This document shows, piece after piece, positions 7,873 to 16,634 of a DNA stretch of 64,000 nt; the first letter of the stretch is position 1; each line of letters starts with the position of its first letter. The translations under genes and the position numbers were made by a program. This DNA is from Bryobacteraceae bacterium (GTDB taxonomy: Bacteria > Acidobacteriota > Terriglobia > Bryobacterales > Bryobacteraceae): the NCBI GenBank assembly GCA_025056865.1, contig JANWVO010000025.1, positions 124,001 through 188,000 on the forward strand, given 5' to 3'. The notes below the pieces were generated by a model. That model was not told where the DNA came from. It searched no databases and was given only the letters and a program-made list of their open reading frames with translations.

Positions 7873-9198
7873 GTGTTGAAGACCATCAAAGCGACCATCG
7901 CTGGAATCGCCGTTCTCAGCCTCGGCGGCTGGACGCTCTGGGGCCAGGCGGCGCAGCCACAGTGGAAAGATCGCGCGGAGTACGATCTCGTTGAACTCAT
8001 CAAGAAGGAACAGAATCCCCAGGCGAGGCTCCAACTGTTGCAGCAGTGGGAGGAGAAGTATCCGAACTCGGATTTTCGAGACGGCCGATACGAGCTGATG
8101 GTACAGACCTATCAGCAGCTCGGCAAGGCCAAGGAGATGATGGACACGGCGAAGGCGTGGGTCGCTTCCAACCCGAAGGCGCTCACCGGCTGGTACTGGA
8201 TCAACCTGCTGACGGTGAGCATGAACGATACCTCGGCGCCGGCGTTGGAGCAGGGCGAGAAGGCTGCAAAGGCGCTGCTGGAGCTTTGTGGCGACTTTTT
8301 CAGTCCGGAGAAGAAGCCCCAGCAGGTCACCGACGAGCAGTGGCAGCAGCAGAAGGCGACCACGGAATATGTCGCCTACCGGACTCTGGGCTGGGTGGCC
8401 ATGGAGCGGGGCCAGTATCTTGACGCGGACAAGTACTTCATGGAAGCGCTGAAGCGCAACCCGAATGACGCTCAGGTGTCGGCCTGGGCCGGCCGGGCCA
8501 ATGTGCGCACGCGGCAACTGGAGCGCCAGGGCATCGCGCTGTTCCACTTCGCCCGCGCCGCCGTGCATGCGGGGCCGGGCGGCTTCCCCGAAAATGTCCG
8601 CCAGCAGTTGATGTCCACCTTCGAAAAGAACTACGTCAATTTCCACGGCAGCAAGGAGGGCATCGAAGAGGTCATCAAGCTCGCCCAGTCCACCGCCATC
8701 CCGCCGGAGGGCTTCAAGATCGAGTCGCAGGACGAGATCATGGCCAAGCAGGAAGAGGAGCTGAAGAAGACCAACCCCGTGTTGGCGCTCTGGGTGGGCA
8801 TCAAGCGCGAGCTGACCGGCCCGAACGGCCCGTCTTATTTCGAGAATTCCCTCAAGAATGCCCACATTCCGGGTCCGGAGGGCATCCAGGTGGGCGACAT
8901 GAAGGTCACCCGCCTGAAGGGGAAGGTGGTGAGCGTGGATCCGCCCAAGCGGCCGAAGAAGGTCGTCCTTGGGCTCAGCTCTCCCAACATGAGCGAAGTG
9001 ACGCTGGTTTTCGAAAACCCGCTCGCCGTGGCCCCCGAGCCCGGCACAGAGCTGGAGTTCGCCGGCGTCGTCACCGAGTATTCGCTCGAGCCTTTCAATG
9101 TGACCTTCGAGGTGGAGCCGAAGGACGTTGTCGGACTGCCTGCCCCCAAGAAGGCTCCCGCGGCCAAGAAAGCTCCGGCAAAGGCGGTCAAGAAGTAG
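7873..9198 (+). CDS. Secreted TPR-repeat protein, function unknown
   Basis: A 441-residue protein. The N-terminus has a Lys-containing start and a hydrophobic stretch, IAVLSLGGWTLWGQA, consistent with a signal peptide. Residues about 30-190 are helical and TPR-like, for example TLGWVAMERGQYLDADKYFMEALKRNPNDA. A central helical region follows, and residues about 330-410 look beta-rich. The C-terminus is a low-complexity Lys/Ala/Pro tail (APAAKKAPAKAVKK) that may bind nucleic acid or the cell wall. AGGAGG at 7861-7866 favours GTG 7873 (6-base spacing) over GTG 7870. It has its own promoter and a strong terminator, so it is monocistronic. Similar proteins of unknown role occur in Acidobacteriota. 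Confidence 0.8.
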   Translation: MLKTIKATIAGIAVLSLGGWTLWGQAAQPQWKDRAEYDLVELIKKEQNPQARLQLLQQWEEKYPNSDFRDGRYELMVQTYQQLGKAKEMMDTAKAWVASNPKALTGWYWINLLTVSMNDTSAPALEQGEKAAKALLELCGDFFSPEKKPQQVTDEQWQQQKATTEYVAYRTLGWVAMERGQYLDADKYFMEALKRNPNDAQVSAWAGRANVRTRQLERQGIALFHFARAAVHAGPGGFPENVRQQLMSTFEKNYVNFHGSKEGIEEVIKLAQSTAIPPEGFKIESQDEIMAKQEEELKKTNPVLALWVGIKRELTGPNGPSYFENSLKNAHIPGPEGIQVGDMKVTRLKGKVVSVDPPKRPKKVVLGLSSPNMSEVTLVFENPLAVAPEPGTELEFAGVVTEYSLEPFNVTFEVEPKDVVGLPAPKKAPAAKKAPAKAVKK

Positions 9199-9229
9199 TC
9201 TGAACCCGACCGCGAGCCTCCATACTTCA

Positions 9230-9258
9230 AGCCGGCCCGAAAGGGTCGGCTTTTTCTT
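9230..9258 (+). terminator. Rho-independent terminator of the TPR protein gene
   Basis: A 9-base stem, AGCCGGCCC / GGGTCGGCT (one G-T pair), with a GAAA tetraloop is followed by TTTTTCTT. It begins 31 bases after the stop codon at 9198. Confidence 0.85.
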
Positions 9259-9516
9259 CTAGCTTTCGGGCCGCCTGCCGCTGTCGCGCGCCGGGACAGA
9301 CTCGTGACCGGCGAGCACGAGGCTGATCGCCAGTCTGTCCCAGAGGTTGAGATGTCTTCCCGTCTGGTTCAGCTCGGAGAAATAGCAGAAAAAGCGGCGG
9401 GTAGTGGATGGCAGTTCGCGGACGGGATCGGGCGAGGCGAGCGTAAGCCAGACCGCCGCGGCTGCGCTCAGCAGCGCCCAGCCGGTTCTCCGATCTGGCT
9501 TCCCTTGCGTCCTCAC
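9259..9516 (-). CDS. Small putative membrane-associated protein
   Basis: An 85-residue open frame starting at GTG 9516. It has a basic start followed by a hydrophobic stretch (WALLSAAAAVWLTLA), then RRFFCYFSELNQTGRHLNLWDRL, which reads like genuine protein rather than random GC-rich translation. It lies 26 bases downstream of the previous minus-strand gene, so it would be the last gene of the miaB-BFN operon. No clear Shine-Dalgarno is seen, and the start is uncertain. I do not recognise a family. A single N-terminal membrane anchor or signal peptide is the only structural prediction. Confidence 0.45.
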   Translation of the reverse strand: MRTQGKPDRRTGWALLSAAAAVWLTLASPDPVRELPSTTRRFFCYFSELNQTGRHLNLWDRLAISLVLAGHESVPARDSGRRPES

Positions 9517-9542
9517 ACCAGTAAGGACGTGTGAGGCGATGC

Positions 9543-9857
9543 TCAGCTTCCCAGCGCTGCTTTAAGATCTGTAAAAAGTTTCCGCGCCGCCTCGGCTTCG
9601 CCTGGCTGGGCCCGCCACTCGGAGCCGCGGGCAACGAACCAGTCTTCGCTGCCGCGCCGCACGAGTGCTGCGAAGCCATGTCCCTCCACCAGCTTGCCGG
9701 GCGATCCGATGCCGCCAAACCCTTCGCCCCGGCGCTCCACCAGCACGACGAATCCGTCTCGCTCGAAGAGGAAATGTGTGGTGATCTCCGGGGCAGGAAT
9801 CAGACTGATGCCCAGTCCGGCGATCCGTTCCAGCCGCTCCAGGATCTGCGGGTCCAT
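9543..9857 (-). CDS. Conserved hypothetical protein, about 104 residues
   Basis: A 104-residue soluble protein without signal peptide or membrane segments. It starts MDPQILERLERIAGLG and alternates strand-like segments (FLFERDGFVVLVER) with glycine turns, ending in a helix AARKLFTDLKAAL. The start lies 6 bases after the stop of the bifunctional nuclease gene, so it is almost certainly cotranscribed with it and miaB. I do not recognise the family and give no function. The tight spacing and clean codon use support a real gene. Confidence 0.7.
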   Translation of the reverse strand: MDPQILERLERIAGLGISLIPAPEITTHFLFERDGFVVLVERRGEGFGGIGSPGKLVEGHGFAALVRRGSEDWFVARGSEWRAQPGEAEAARKLFTDLKAALGS

Positions 9858-9863
9858 GCGGCT

Positions 9864-10349
9864 CTACATCTTGTAACGGCCGAAGTCCTCGTCGTTGAGG
9901 CCTTCCAGCCAACGCTTCAACTCTTCGTTGCCCGACTTCTCGGCCATGCTGGCCGCGCTCTTGCTGCTGCGCAGCACTTCTTCTTCCACGTAGATCGGGC
10001 AGTCCACGCGCAGCGCCAACGCCAGCGCATCAGACGGCCGCGAGTCGATCGAGATCAGCTCGCCATTGCGCTCCAGCCAGATCACCGCATAGAAGGTGTC
10101 GTCCTTCAGCTCGCTGACCACCACCTTCTGCACCCCCGTCTCCAGCCCCAGCAGCAGGTTCTTGATCAGGTCGTGCGTCATCGGCCGCGGCGTGGCGACT
10201 TTCTCGATCTCCAGGGCGATGGCGTTGGCTTCGTAGATGCCCACCCAGATCGGAAGGATCTGCGTGCCCGCAAGGTCCTTGAGGATCACGATGGGCATGT
10301 TGGTGACCGGGTCCATCATCAGGCCCCGGATTTTCATCTCGATTTCCAT
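9864..10349 (-). CDS. Bifunctional nuclease family protein (DUF151)
   Basis: A 161-residue cytosolic protein. Recognisable BFN/DUF151 features are LPIWVGIYEANAIALE near residue 32, RPMTHDLIKNLL near residue 55, and ISIDSRPSDALALALR near residue 100. The C-terminal 30 residues are a charged helical tail. Characterised plant members have DNase and RNase activity; bacterial members are conserved but poorly understood. It starts 15 bases downstream of miaB and is followed after 6 bases by a hypothetical gene. ATG 10349 is chosen; the internal MKIRG methionine is an alternative four residues later. Confidence 0.9.
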   Translation of the reverse strand: MEIEMKIRGLMMDPVTNMPIVILKDLAGTQILPIWVGIYEANAIALEIEKVATPRPMTHDLIKNLLLGLETGVQKVVVSELKDDTFYAVIWLERNGELISIDSRPSDALALALRVDCPIYVEEEVLRSSKSAASMAEKSGNEELKRWLEGLNDEDFGRYKM

Positions 10350-10364
10350 CTTGCGCCGCCTTCC

Positions 10365-11699
10365 TTACACCGCTATAGCACACTCGCCCGCCAGCGAGTT
10401 CGGGCCTGCGCGCGTCACCCGCACGGGCAGGTACCGGCCGAACATCTCTTCCCTCGAAGGCTGGCTTCCATCGGCTCGCGGACGCGTGACGAAATTCAGC
10501 ACGCGATTCTCCGTGGTGCGGCCGATCCACTGTCCGGTGGAGCTGTTGTAGCCCTCCACCAGCACCTCCTGCACCGAGCCGATCTGGGCCGTGTTGCGCC
10601 GCAACTGGATGCTGCGCTGCTTTTCCTGAAGGATCATCAGCCGCCGCGACTTCTCTTCTTCGGGCACCTGGCCGTCCAGAAGCAGCGCCGGCGTGTTCGG
10701 CCGGGGCGAGTACTTGAAGCTGAATACCTGGTCGTATTCCACTTCGTCGAGCAGCCGCAGGGTCTGCTCGAAATCCTCCTCAGTCTCGCCCGGGAAGCCC
10801 ACGATGATGTCGGTTGAGAGCGAAATCTTCCGGCGCGTGTTTTTCAACCATTCGATCCGCTGCATGTACTGGTCGCGCGTGTACTGCCGCTGCATGCGTT
10901 CAAGCACGCGCGTCGAGCCGCTCTGCACCGGCAGATGGACCATGTTGCAGATGGTCTCGTTGCGGTCGATCACTTCGACGATGTCCCGGCCGAAGTCGCG
11001 GGGGTGGGACGTCGTGAAACGCACGCGCCGGATGCCCGGCACCTGCGCCACTGCCTCCAGCAACGGCGCGAACGTGCGCGCCGGATCCGAAGGATCGCGG
11101 TAGCTGTTGACGTTCTGCCCGAGAAGCTGGATCTCGGTGTAGCCCATCCCGGCCAGCGTCCGCGCCTCTTCCAGCACGGACTCCGAGCGCCGGCTCCGCT
11201 CGCGCCCGCGCGTGAAGGGAACCACGCAGTAGGCGCAGTCCTTGTCGCACCCTTCAATGATGGTGATGTAGGCGCGGTACGGGTTGTCGCGGCGCGTCAC
11301 GGGCGTCTCGAAGGTGGAGTCCGTGTCGAGGCTGAGCCCGGTCACGCGCCGGCCGCCCTGTTCGATCTGTACCAGCAGCTCGGCGAGCCGCGGGTAGCTG
11401 GCAGACCCAACGACGAGGTTCACGTGCGGCGCCTTCTCGAAGATCCGTTCGCCTTCCTGCTGCGCCACGCAGCCCAGCACGCCGAAGATCTTGCCCCGCG
11501 CGCGCCGGTTCTCGTTCAGCCGCTGGAAGACCTTCTGTTCCGCCTTGTCGCGGATGCTGCACGTGTTGTAGAGGATCAGGTCCGCCTCTTCCGGCGACTG
11601 CACCTGCACATACCCCCTCTGTTCGAGCGTGCCGATGACCTTTTCCGAATCGTGCACGTTCATCTGGCAGCCGAACGTCTCGATGTAAAAGCGCTTCAT
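10365..11699 (-). CDS. miaB: tRNA-2-methylthio-N6-dimethylallyladenosine synthase MiaB
   Basis: A 444-residue radical SAM methylthiotransferase that adds a methylthio group to i6A37 in tRNAs reading UNN codons. The N-terminal UPF0004 domain has FGCQMN and NTCSIRDKA with the three cysteines for the auxiliary 4Fe-4S cluster. The radical SAM cluster motif is CDKDCAYC near residue 158. The C-terminal TRAM domain ends near residue 435. Length and motif order match MiaB rather than MtaB or RimO. It is the first gene of an operon with the BFN protein. A TAGAAT hexamer 24 bases upstream of the ATG (11734-11729) is a promoter candidate. Confidence 0.95.
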   Translation of the reverse strand: MKRFYIETFGCQMNVHDSEKVIGTLEQRGYVQVQSPEEADLILYNTCSIRDKAEQKVFQRLNENRRARGKIFGVLGCVAQQEGERIFEKAPHVNLVVGSASYPRLAELLVQIEQGGRRVTGLSLDTDSTFETPVTRRDNPYRAYITIIEGCDKDCAYCVVPFTRGRERSRRSESVLEEARTLAGMGYTEIQLLGQNVNSYRDPSDPARTFAPLLEAVAQVPGIRRVRFTTSHPRDFGRDIVEVIDRNETICNMVHLPVQSGSTRVLERMQRQYTRDQYMQRIEWLKNTRRKISLSTDIIVGFPGETEEDFEQTLRLLDEVEYDQVFSFKYSPRPNTPALLLDGQVPEEEKSRRLMILQEKQRSIQLRRNTAQIGSVQEVLVEGYNSSTGQWIGRTTENRVLNFVTRPRADGSQPSREEMFGRYLPVRVTRAGPNSLAGECAIAV

Positions 11700-11803
11700 G
11701 GCCCAGGTGGTAGGATCATTTCCATTCTATCGCCGCGCGGCAGGCGCTCAGCCTGCCCCGGGATCGGGGGCGTGCGCGGGGTGTCGGCCAACCGGGGATG
11801 TTT

Positions 11804-12586
11804 TCAGGCGGCATCCTGGCCGGAACGGCCGTTGCGGCGCCTCCTGCGCCATGCCAGCCATCCGAGGGCGGCACCGGCCGGCATCCAGAAGGCCGGCTCA
11901 GGAACCGGCGTCATCGAGTAAGTGCGCAACAGAACACTCGAAGTGGGGATGGAGAAGTTGCCGGTTCGGATCTGGAGATTGTCCATCTCGAAGCCCGATG
12001 CGGTCGACCCGGAGTTGTCGAAGACCACGCGCGTAAAGGTCAGGCCGCTGATTCGAAACATCGTGTAAACGTAGTATTCGCCCGCATTCTGGAGGGGACT
12101 CGTCCCAGGCTTGCCCCGGTAGCTGGAAGTCGCATAGGCGGTGCCGCTTTGCGCCGTCAACGTGGGCACGGCAAAAAGGCTGATGAGATCGGCGCCGGAA
12201 AAGCGCAGGAGCAGATTGCTTCCGTTGTAGAGGCTGATTCCGTTGTTGGGATCAATCGCGGACCACCAGAGGCCGAAAAATGTGGTCGGGTTGCTCAGGT
12301 TCAGCGTGATGGCCCCAGCCGTGCCGGACTGCGCCCCGAAGGCAGCATAGCGCGATCCGCCAGCGCCGCCGTACTGATCGGAGGCCTGAATTTGCAGGGC
12401 GCTCGTGGGAGAAAGCTGAAACGTGCCGATCGGACGGGTTACCGGACTTGTCCGCAGGCCTGTCGGCCACGCCGAAGTCGAATTGAAACTCTCGTTGTAG
12501 GCGGTTCCGCCCGTGGCGGGGCTGGAGACAACTCCCGGGGCTGCCGCATAGATGGAGATCGTGATTGCGTGGGCCGGAAGCCCCAT
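11804..12586 (-). CDS. PEP-CTERM sorting domain protein with damaged N-terminus
   Basis: The annotated 260 residues start at the first in-frame ATG, 12586. The body is beta-rich with Gly/Ser/Thr/Asn-rich repeats, typical of exported PEP-CTERM proteins. The C-terminus has the sorting signal: VPEPA near residue 230, a hydrophobic helix, and an Arg-rich end. An exosortase should recognise it; none is in the window. Upstream of the ATG the frame stays open and encodes [20 protein letters not shown], a good signal peptide, preceded by AGGAGGAGG at 12643-12635. At the right distance there is only GTC (12631-12629), not a start codon. The natural start may therefore be lost or misread. Confidence 0.75.
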   Translation of the reverse strand: MGLPAHAITISIYAAAPGVVSSPATGGTAYNESFNSTSAWPTGLRTSPVTRPIGTFQLSPTSALQIQASDQYGGAGGSRYAAFGAQSGTAGAITLNLSNPTTFFGLWWSAIDPNNGISLYNGSNLLLRFSGADLISLFAVPTLTAQSGTAYATSSYRGKPGTSPLQNAGEYYVYTMFRISGLTFTRVVFDNSGSTASGFEMDNLQIRTGNFSIPTSSVLLRTYSMTPVPEPAFWMPAGAALGWLAWRRRRRNGRSGQDAA

Positions 12587-12783
12587 CCAGAGTGCAAGGC
12601 CCAGCCATACGACGGACCGGGCAACTGCGACTCCCCTCCTCCTGCGAAGTATACCACCAGGTTACCATATTTTCGCTCCCGATTGGAGACAATTTTCAGG
12701 TCCAGCCGCGTGTTGGACATACCTCCCATGCGGACGCTTCCAGGCCGCATGACAACCGGCCGCGCGAATCCTCGCGGCGGCCA

Positions 12784-12792
12784 TGCTATAGT
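12784..12792 (+). promoter_or_regulatory. Extended -10 promoter TGCTATAGT for rpmI-rplT
   Basis: TG, one base, then TATAGT forms an extended -10 element without a clear -35. The start near 12799 would give a leader of about 55 bases before rpmI. No L20-type leader structure could be assigned with confidence. Confidence 0.5.
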
Positions 12793-12853
12793 GGAAGGAG
12801 CGGATATGGCCGCCTTACCCGCCCTACATTGGCCTTCCGCAGGAACTGATTTC

Positions 12854-13054
12854 ATGGCAAAGCTCAAGCTCAAAACCCACAAGGGCGCTGCAAAGCGCTT
12901 CCGGAAGACCGCCACGGGCAAGATCAAGCGGAGCCGCGCCTTCGCGCGCCACATCTTCACCACGAAGAGCCCCGCGCGCAAGCGCCGGCTGCACCAGGCG
13001 ACGCTCGTCGACCCCGCCGACATGCCCCGCGTGCAGGAGATGCTGCCTTACTGA
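12854..13054 (+). CDS. rpmI: 50S ribosomal protein L35
   Basis: A 66-residue, very basic protein that matches bacterial L35 in length and sequence: [16 protein letters not shown] at the start, [11 protein letters not shown] in the middle and LPY at the end. L35 binds 23S rRNA in the large subunit. The ATG at 12854 is preceded by AGGA at 12841-12844. rplT follows 117 bases downstream, but infC, which normally precedes rpmI, is absent; a PEP-CTERM gene on the other strand lies upstream instead. Confidence 0.97.
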   Translation: MAKLKLKTHKGAAKRFRKTATGKIKRSRAFARHIFTTKSPARKRRLHQATLVDPADMPRVQEMLPY

Positions 13055-13171
13055 GAAGCGAAGGCAAAGGCGTGCGAGCCGGCGCGATGGCATGTGCCCG
13101 AGCCGCCGCCCGCTGCGCTGCCTCCCCGGAGGCGGACGTCAGCCGAAAGTGACTGAACAGGAGAACGAAAC

Positions 13172-13528
13172 GTGCCGAGAGTCAAACGATCCACCAACCG
13201 CCGGGACTACCGGCGCAAGACGCTCAAGCTCGCCAAGGGCTACTTCCTCACAAAGAGCAAGCTGTACCGCGCCGCGCAGGAAGCAGTCGAAAAGGCGCTC
13301 CGCTACGCCTACGTCGGCCGCCGCCGCAAGAAGCGGGATTTCCGCGCGCTGTGGATCCTGCGCATCAACGCCGCCTGCCGCGCCAACGGCATTTCCTATT
13401 CGAAGTTCATCGGCGCGCTGAAGAAGGCGGGCGTCGAGCTGAACCGCAAGGTTCTTGCCGATCTCGCCGTTAACCAGCCTGCCGCGTTCGCCGAACTCGT
13501 CCAGAAGGCCAAGGCTGCCCAGGCCTGA
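13172..13528 (+). CDS. rplT: 50S ribosomal protein L20
   Basis: A 118-residue basic protein with the L20 features [15 protein letters not shown] near the N-terminus and [21 protein letters not shown] in the globular domain. L20 is an early assembly protein and, in some bacteria, represses its own operon. The start is GTG 13172 with AGGAG at 13160-13164. The gene is followed after 20 bases by a ZapB-like gene rather than by pheS and pheT, which usually come next. Confidence 0.97.
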   Translation: MPRVKRSTNRRDYRRKTLKLAKGYFLTKSKLYRAAQEAVEKALRYAYVGRRRKKRDFRALWILRINAACRANGISYSKFIGALKKAGVELNRKVLADLAVNQPAAFAELVQKAKAAQA

Positions 13529-13548
13529 GCGGCCAGGAGGATCTTCCC

Positions 13549-13842
13549 ATGAACGCGATCCGGGAAGACGAAGACGACGTACTGGCCCGCCTGGAAGCGC
13601 GCATCGAAGCGGCCGTCCGGCTGGTCTCCTCGCTGACCCGCGAAAAGGCGGAGTTCGACTCGCGGCTGCGCGCGCTTGAAGCCGAGCGCGACGAGGCTGC
13701 CGCCGAGGCGCACGCGGCCCGCGAGGAAGCCGAGCGTCTGCGCGAGGAGAACGAACAGCTCCGCGCGCGGCAGAAGGAGGCCTTCGCCCGCCTGAAGGCG
13801 CTGCTCGAGCAGGTCGAGCAGATGGAGCTCCCCGAGTCCTGA
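13549..13842 (+). CDS. Coiled-coil protein, ZapB-like
   Basis: A 97-residue protein that is almost entirely one long predicted coiled coil, with heptads through RLEARIEAAVRLVSSL and EEAERLREENEQLRARQ. ZapB is a small coiled coil that stabilises the Z ring through ZapA, and zapA-like DNA follows 14 bases downstream. Sequence alone cannot separate ZapB from other short coiled coils, so the assignment rests on layout and neighbour. An AGGAGG-type site (CCAGGAGGATC) precedes ATG 13549. Confidence 0.65.
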   Translation: MNAIREDEDDVLARLEARIEAAVRLVSSLTREKAEFDSRLRALEAERDEAAAEAHAAREEAERLREENEQLRARQKEAFARLKALLEQVEQMELPES

Positions 13843-13856
13843 GCAGGGAGGAACGC

Positions 13857-14162
13857 GTGGACAACCCCGGCACCGAAAAGAAGGTGGTGCGGGTCACCAT
13901 CTTCCAGCAGCCCTATGCGCTGCGCACCTCGGGCGACCCCGCCGAAACGGAGGCCCTCGCGCAGGCCGTCGACACGCTGATGAACCAGATCGCGATGCGC
14001 ACCTCCGGAGCGGACGCCGCCAGGGTGGCCGTGCTGGCCTGCCTTCATCTGGCAGACCAGGTGCGCCAGCTCGAGCGGGGCCAGGCACGCCTCAGGGAGC
14101 GGCTCGAAAAACTCGAACGGCGCTTGGCCGAGGCCATGGATGGCGCGGGCACGGTTGGCTGA
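13857..14162 (+). CDS. zapA: Cell division protein ZapA
   Basis: A 101-residue cytosolic protein with the ZapA layout: an N-terminal beta-rich domain (VVRVTIFQQPYALRTSGDP), the helix with AQAVDTLMNQI, a second segment ARVAVLACLHLADQV, and a C-terminal coiled coil. ZapA crosslinks FtsZ filaments. GTG 13857 is used, preceded by CAGGGAGGAA at 13844-13853. It ends 12 bases from the convergent lptD stop. Both zap genes are probably cotranscribed with rpmI and rplT. Confidence 0.85.
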   Translation: MDNPGTEKKVVRVTIFQQPYALRTSGDPAETEALAQAVDTLMNQIAMRTSGADAARVAVLACLHLADQVRQLERGQARLRERLEKLERRLAEAMDGAGTVG

Positions 14163-14174
14163 GATCCGCCTTCT

Positions 14175-16628
14175 TCAGAACAGGCGCTCCTGGCGCTTCA
14201 GCGTGCCGAAACTGCCGATGTTGGCGATGACCAGCGCCAGCCGGAACTGGTTCTCTCCGCTGCGGGCGCCGAAGTTGAACCGCCGGTACTGGCCGCTGAA
14301 GGCGCAGCACTCGGTGTTGTACGTGATCTGCGTGTTGATGTACTGGAGCACGCCGATCGAGTAATCGTAAACGCCATAGACGCCCGCATTCCAGCCGCGC
14401 CGGTTTTCATTGCCCAGACCCAGCGTGCCGCGGAACTGGTTCGAAGGTGGCGACAGGATCTGCCCCGAAGGCGCCGTGCGGCAGAATGCCTCCCTTTCCA
14501 GCGCCTCGATGTCGCTCAGCGGCACGCAGGACACCTTTGTGTGCCCGAAGGACAGGAAGTAGCTCTGCGACCGCGTGTCGAGGGTGAAGCTGGAATTGGT
14601 GAACCGCCCCCGCATCGGATCATAGTCGGCCCGCCATTCGAGCCCCAGCGATCCGTACGGCTGGGCGCGCAGCGCGCTCACCACCGGCGAGGAGCGGCGC
14701 GGGCGGTCGAGGAAGGCGTAACCGGTGAGTTCCGCGGCGCTGGTCACGACGTTGCGCTGCCCGGCGATCACGGCGCCGCCGAAATCCGGATCAAAGAACC
14801 GCTTCTGCCGTACCTCCAAGGTCAGCCGGTCCAGCACGGCGTTGTTGCGGCCCTTGCTCCACAGACGCTGGGTGATGGACCACTCCAGCTCGGTCGTGTT
14901 GGAGATCAGCTCTAGCTCATCGAAGCGCACCAGCCGGTCGAAACGGTCCGCCCCGGCCACCGTGCGGAAGGATACGCGCGGTTCGATGCTGTGCTTCAGC
15001 TTCCGCCCCATCCAGGCGGGGGCGTCGAAGATGCGCACCAGGGCTGGCAGCACCAGCTCGGCGCCGGCTTCGCGGGTGAACCGGTTCACCCCCTGCCCGG
15101 TCACCTGCCGGCCCTGCTCCTTTTCCGCCGCCGTGCGGAACGAGGAGCCCCAATGCGTCTCGCGCAGCGAAATGTAAGGGACGAGGTGAAATTCCTTCCA
15201 GCGCAGCGCCGTCATCAGCCGCGGCGCCAGATCGAACCGCTCGACAAACTGCCGCGTCTGGAACAGCGGCTGCGAGCGTTGCAGCAGGCCGGCGCTTGCT
15301 GTCCAGCTCAGCCAGACGGGCAGCGGGCCGCGCCCCAGCTCCCGGTCGCGGCTGTCGAATTCAAACTGGGGGAGCTTGCGGATCATGATCGTATCGCCGG
15401 GGCTCGCGCTCTGAAAGTTCTCCTGCCGGGTGAACACCGCATTGAAGTTGTACGTGGACCAGTCCCGGCTCACATGAACCGCCGAGTTTACTTCGCTGAA
15501 CACGGCTTCGTTGAAGCTTTCCGTGAACGCCTGCCGGAAGGCGAAGTTGCTCAGGTAATTCACCGTCCCCCGCGCGTAAAAGCCTGCCGGAAGCGCGGCG
15601 CGGCCCTGCACTGCCACAAGGTAGCCGCCTTCCTTGATGCGCGTTCCGCCAATGAGGCGCCCGCGGTCCCGGATGCCGTAAATGAACGCGCTCAGCTCGG
15701 AGCCCTGCGTCGGACGCGCGCGCAAGTCCACCGTGTGCGCCAGTCCGCGCTGCGTGAAATATTGCGGGCGATAACTCAGGTCGTAGCTGCGGCTGATGGC
15801 CCAGAAATAGCCCAGCCCGTACATCAGCCCGCGGCGGTTGCTGTTGCCGACGCTGGGCGTCAGGAAGCCGCTGCGGCGCGCTCCCTCGCGCAGATCCTTG
15901 TAGAAGGCAGGCGCATACAGGATGGGCACGCCCCGGAGCCGGAACCAGGTGCGGTGCGCGATGGCCCGCTCGCCGGGTACGACATCGATGACCGGCGCGT
16001 CGAGCCGCCACCACGGGTTGATTCCGGTGCAATTCGTGATGGATGCCTTGTGCAGGATGTAGCGTTGCCGGATTTTTTCCGCCCAATCGCCATGAAAGAA
16101 GAATGGATTTTCCGTCCGCAGGATGCCCGGCCTGTAGTCGATCTTGCCGTAGGCGGCACCGCGCACGCGGTAAAAAGTTCCGCTTGCGTCCTTCGTGTTG
16201 TAGTCAATGCGCTCGGCCCAAAGCTGTTCGCCGCTCGTGAAGTTGATGAAATGGACCCGCCCCCGGGCTTCGGCCACCCCGGTCTCCTGGTCGTAGTCGA
16301 TCTCCTCCGCCCGGAGCAGCATTTCGGCGGTCTCGATCTCCGCATTGCCGCGCAGCCGGTAGCGGCTCCCTTCGCGCTCCTGCTGCGCCGCGCGGACGAC
16401 GACGATGCCGGCGGGCGGGATCTCGCGCCGCTCCATCGTGGCAGCGCGCTCATACGGCGGCGCCTGGCCGTGCAGGAACGCCCCTGCCAATGCCGCCGCT
16501 GCCGGGCACGCCTTGCGCGCAACCCAAAAAAGGACGTGACAAATTCGTGCGACTATGTTACTTACATAGTGATACGCACGGCGCAGACGTGCCTCGGAAC
16601 GCCGTCGTCGGAACAAAGAAGCGCCCAA
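14175..16628 (-). CDS. lptD: LPS-assembly protein LptD (OstA)
   Basis: An 817-residue outer-membrane protein that inserts lipopolysaccharide into the outer leaflet. Residues about 70-170 form the periplasmic OstA/LptA-like jellyroll (YRLRGNAEIETAEMLLRAEEIDYDQ). The rest is a large beta-barrel, with GVPILYAPAFYKDLREGARRSGFLTPSVG as an early barrel signature and an aromatic C-terminus (ERLF). A signal peptide-like stretch lies at residues 27-56, after an unusually long basic N-terminus. The start is uncertain: TTG 16628 is exactly 6 bases after a TGCTAGGTT extended -10, which suggests a leaderless message, but no ATG or GTG lies nearer to the signal peptide. No other lpt genes are nearby. Confidence 0.88.
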   Translation of the reverse strand: MGASLFRRRRSEARLRRAYHYVSNIVARICHVLFWVARKACPAAAALAGAFLHGQAPPYERAATMERREIPPAGIVVVRAAQQEREGSRYRLRGNAEIETAEMLLRAEEIDYDQETGVAEARGRVHFINFTSGEQLWAERIDYNTKDASGTFYRVRGAAYGKIDYRPGILRTENPFFFHGDWAEKIRQRYILHKASITNCTGINPWWRLDAPVIDVVPGERAIAHRTWFRLRGVPILYAPAFYKDLREGARRSGFLTPSVGNSNRRGLMYGLGYFWAISRSYDLSYRPQYFTQRGLAHTVDLRARPTQGSELSAFIYGIRDRGRLIGGTRIKEGGYLVAVQGRAALPAGFYARGTVNYLSNFAFRQAFTESFNEAVFSEVNSAVHVSRDWSTYNFNAVFTRQENFQSASPGDTIMIRKLPQFEFDSRDRELGRGPLPVWLSWTASAGLLQRSQPLFQTRQFVERFDLAPRLMTALRWKEFHLVPYISLRETHWGSSFRTAAEKEQGRQVTGQGVNRFTREAGAELVLPALVRIFDAPAWMGRKLKHSIEPRVSFRTVAGADRFDRLVRFDELELISNTTELEWSITQRLWSKGRNNAVLDRLTLEVRQKRFFDPDFGGAVIAGQRNVVTSAAELTGYAFLDRPRRSSPVVSALRAQPYGSLGLEWRADYDPMRGRFTNSSFTLDTRSQSYFLSFGHTKVSCVPLSDIEALEREAFCRTAPSGQILSPPSNQFRGTLGLGNENRRGWNAGVYGVYDYSIGVLQYINTQITYNTECCAFSGQYRRFNFGARSGENQFRLALVIANIGSFGTLKRQERLF
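16552..16570. repeat. Inverted repeat ACTATGT-N5-ACATAGT near the lptD 5' end
   Basis: A perfect 7-base inverted repeat with 5-base spacer, TACTT. It falls at about codons 20-26 of the assumed lptD frame. This AT-rich palindrome in GC-rich DNA could be an operator if the real start is further downstream. Confidence 0.4.
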
Positions 16629-16634
16629 GGCTCA

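Noticed and set aside
14162-14175. 6S RNA downstream of zapA, as in some other bacteria
   Set aside because: Only 12 bases separate zapA from the convergent lptD, leaving no room.
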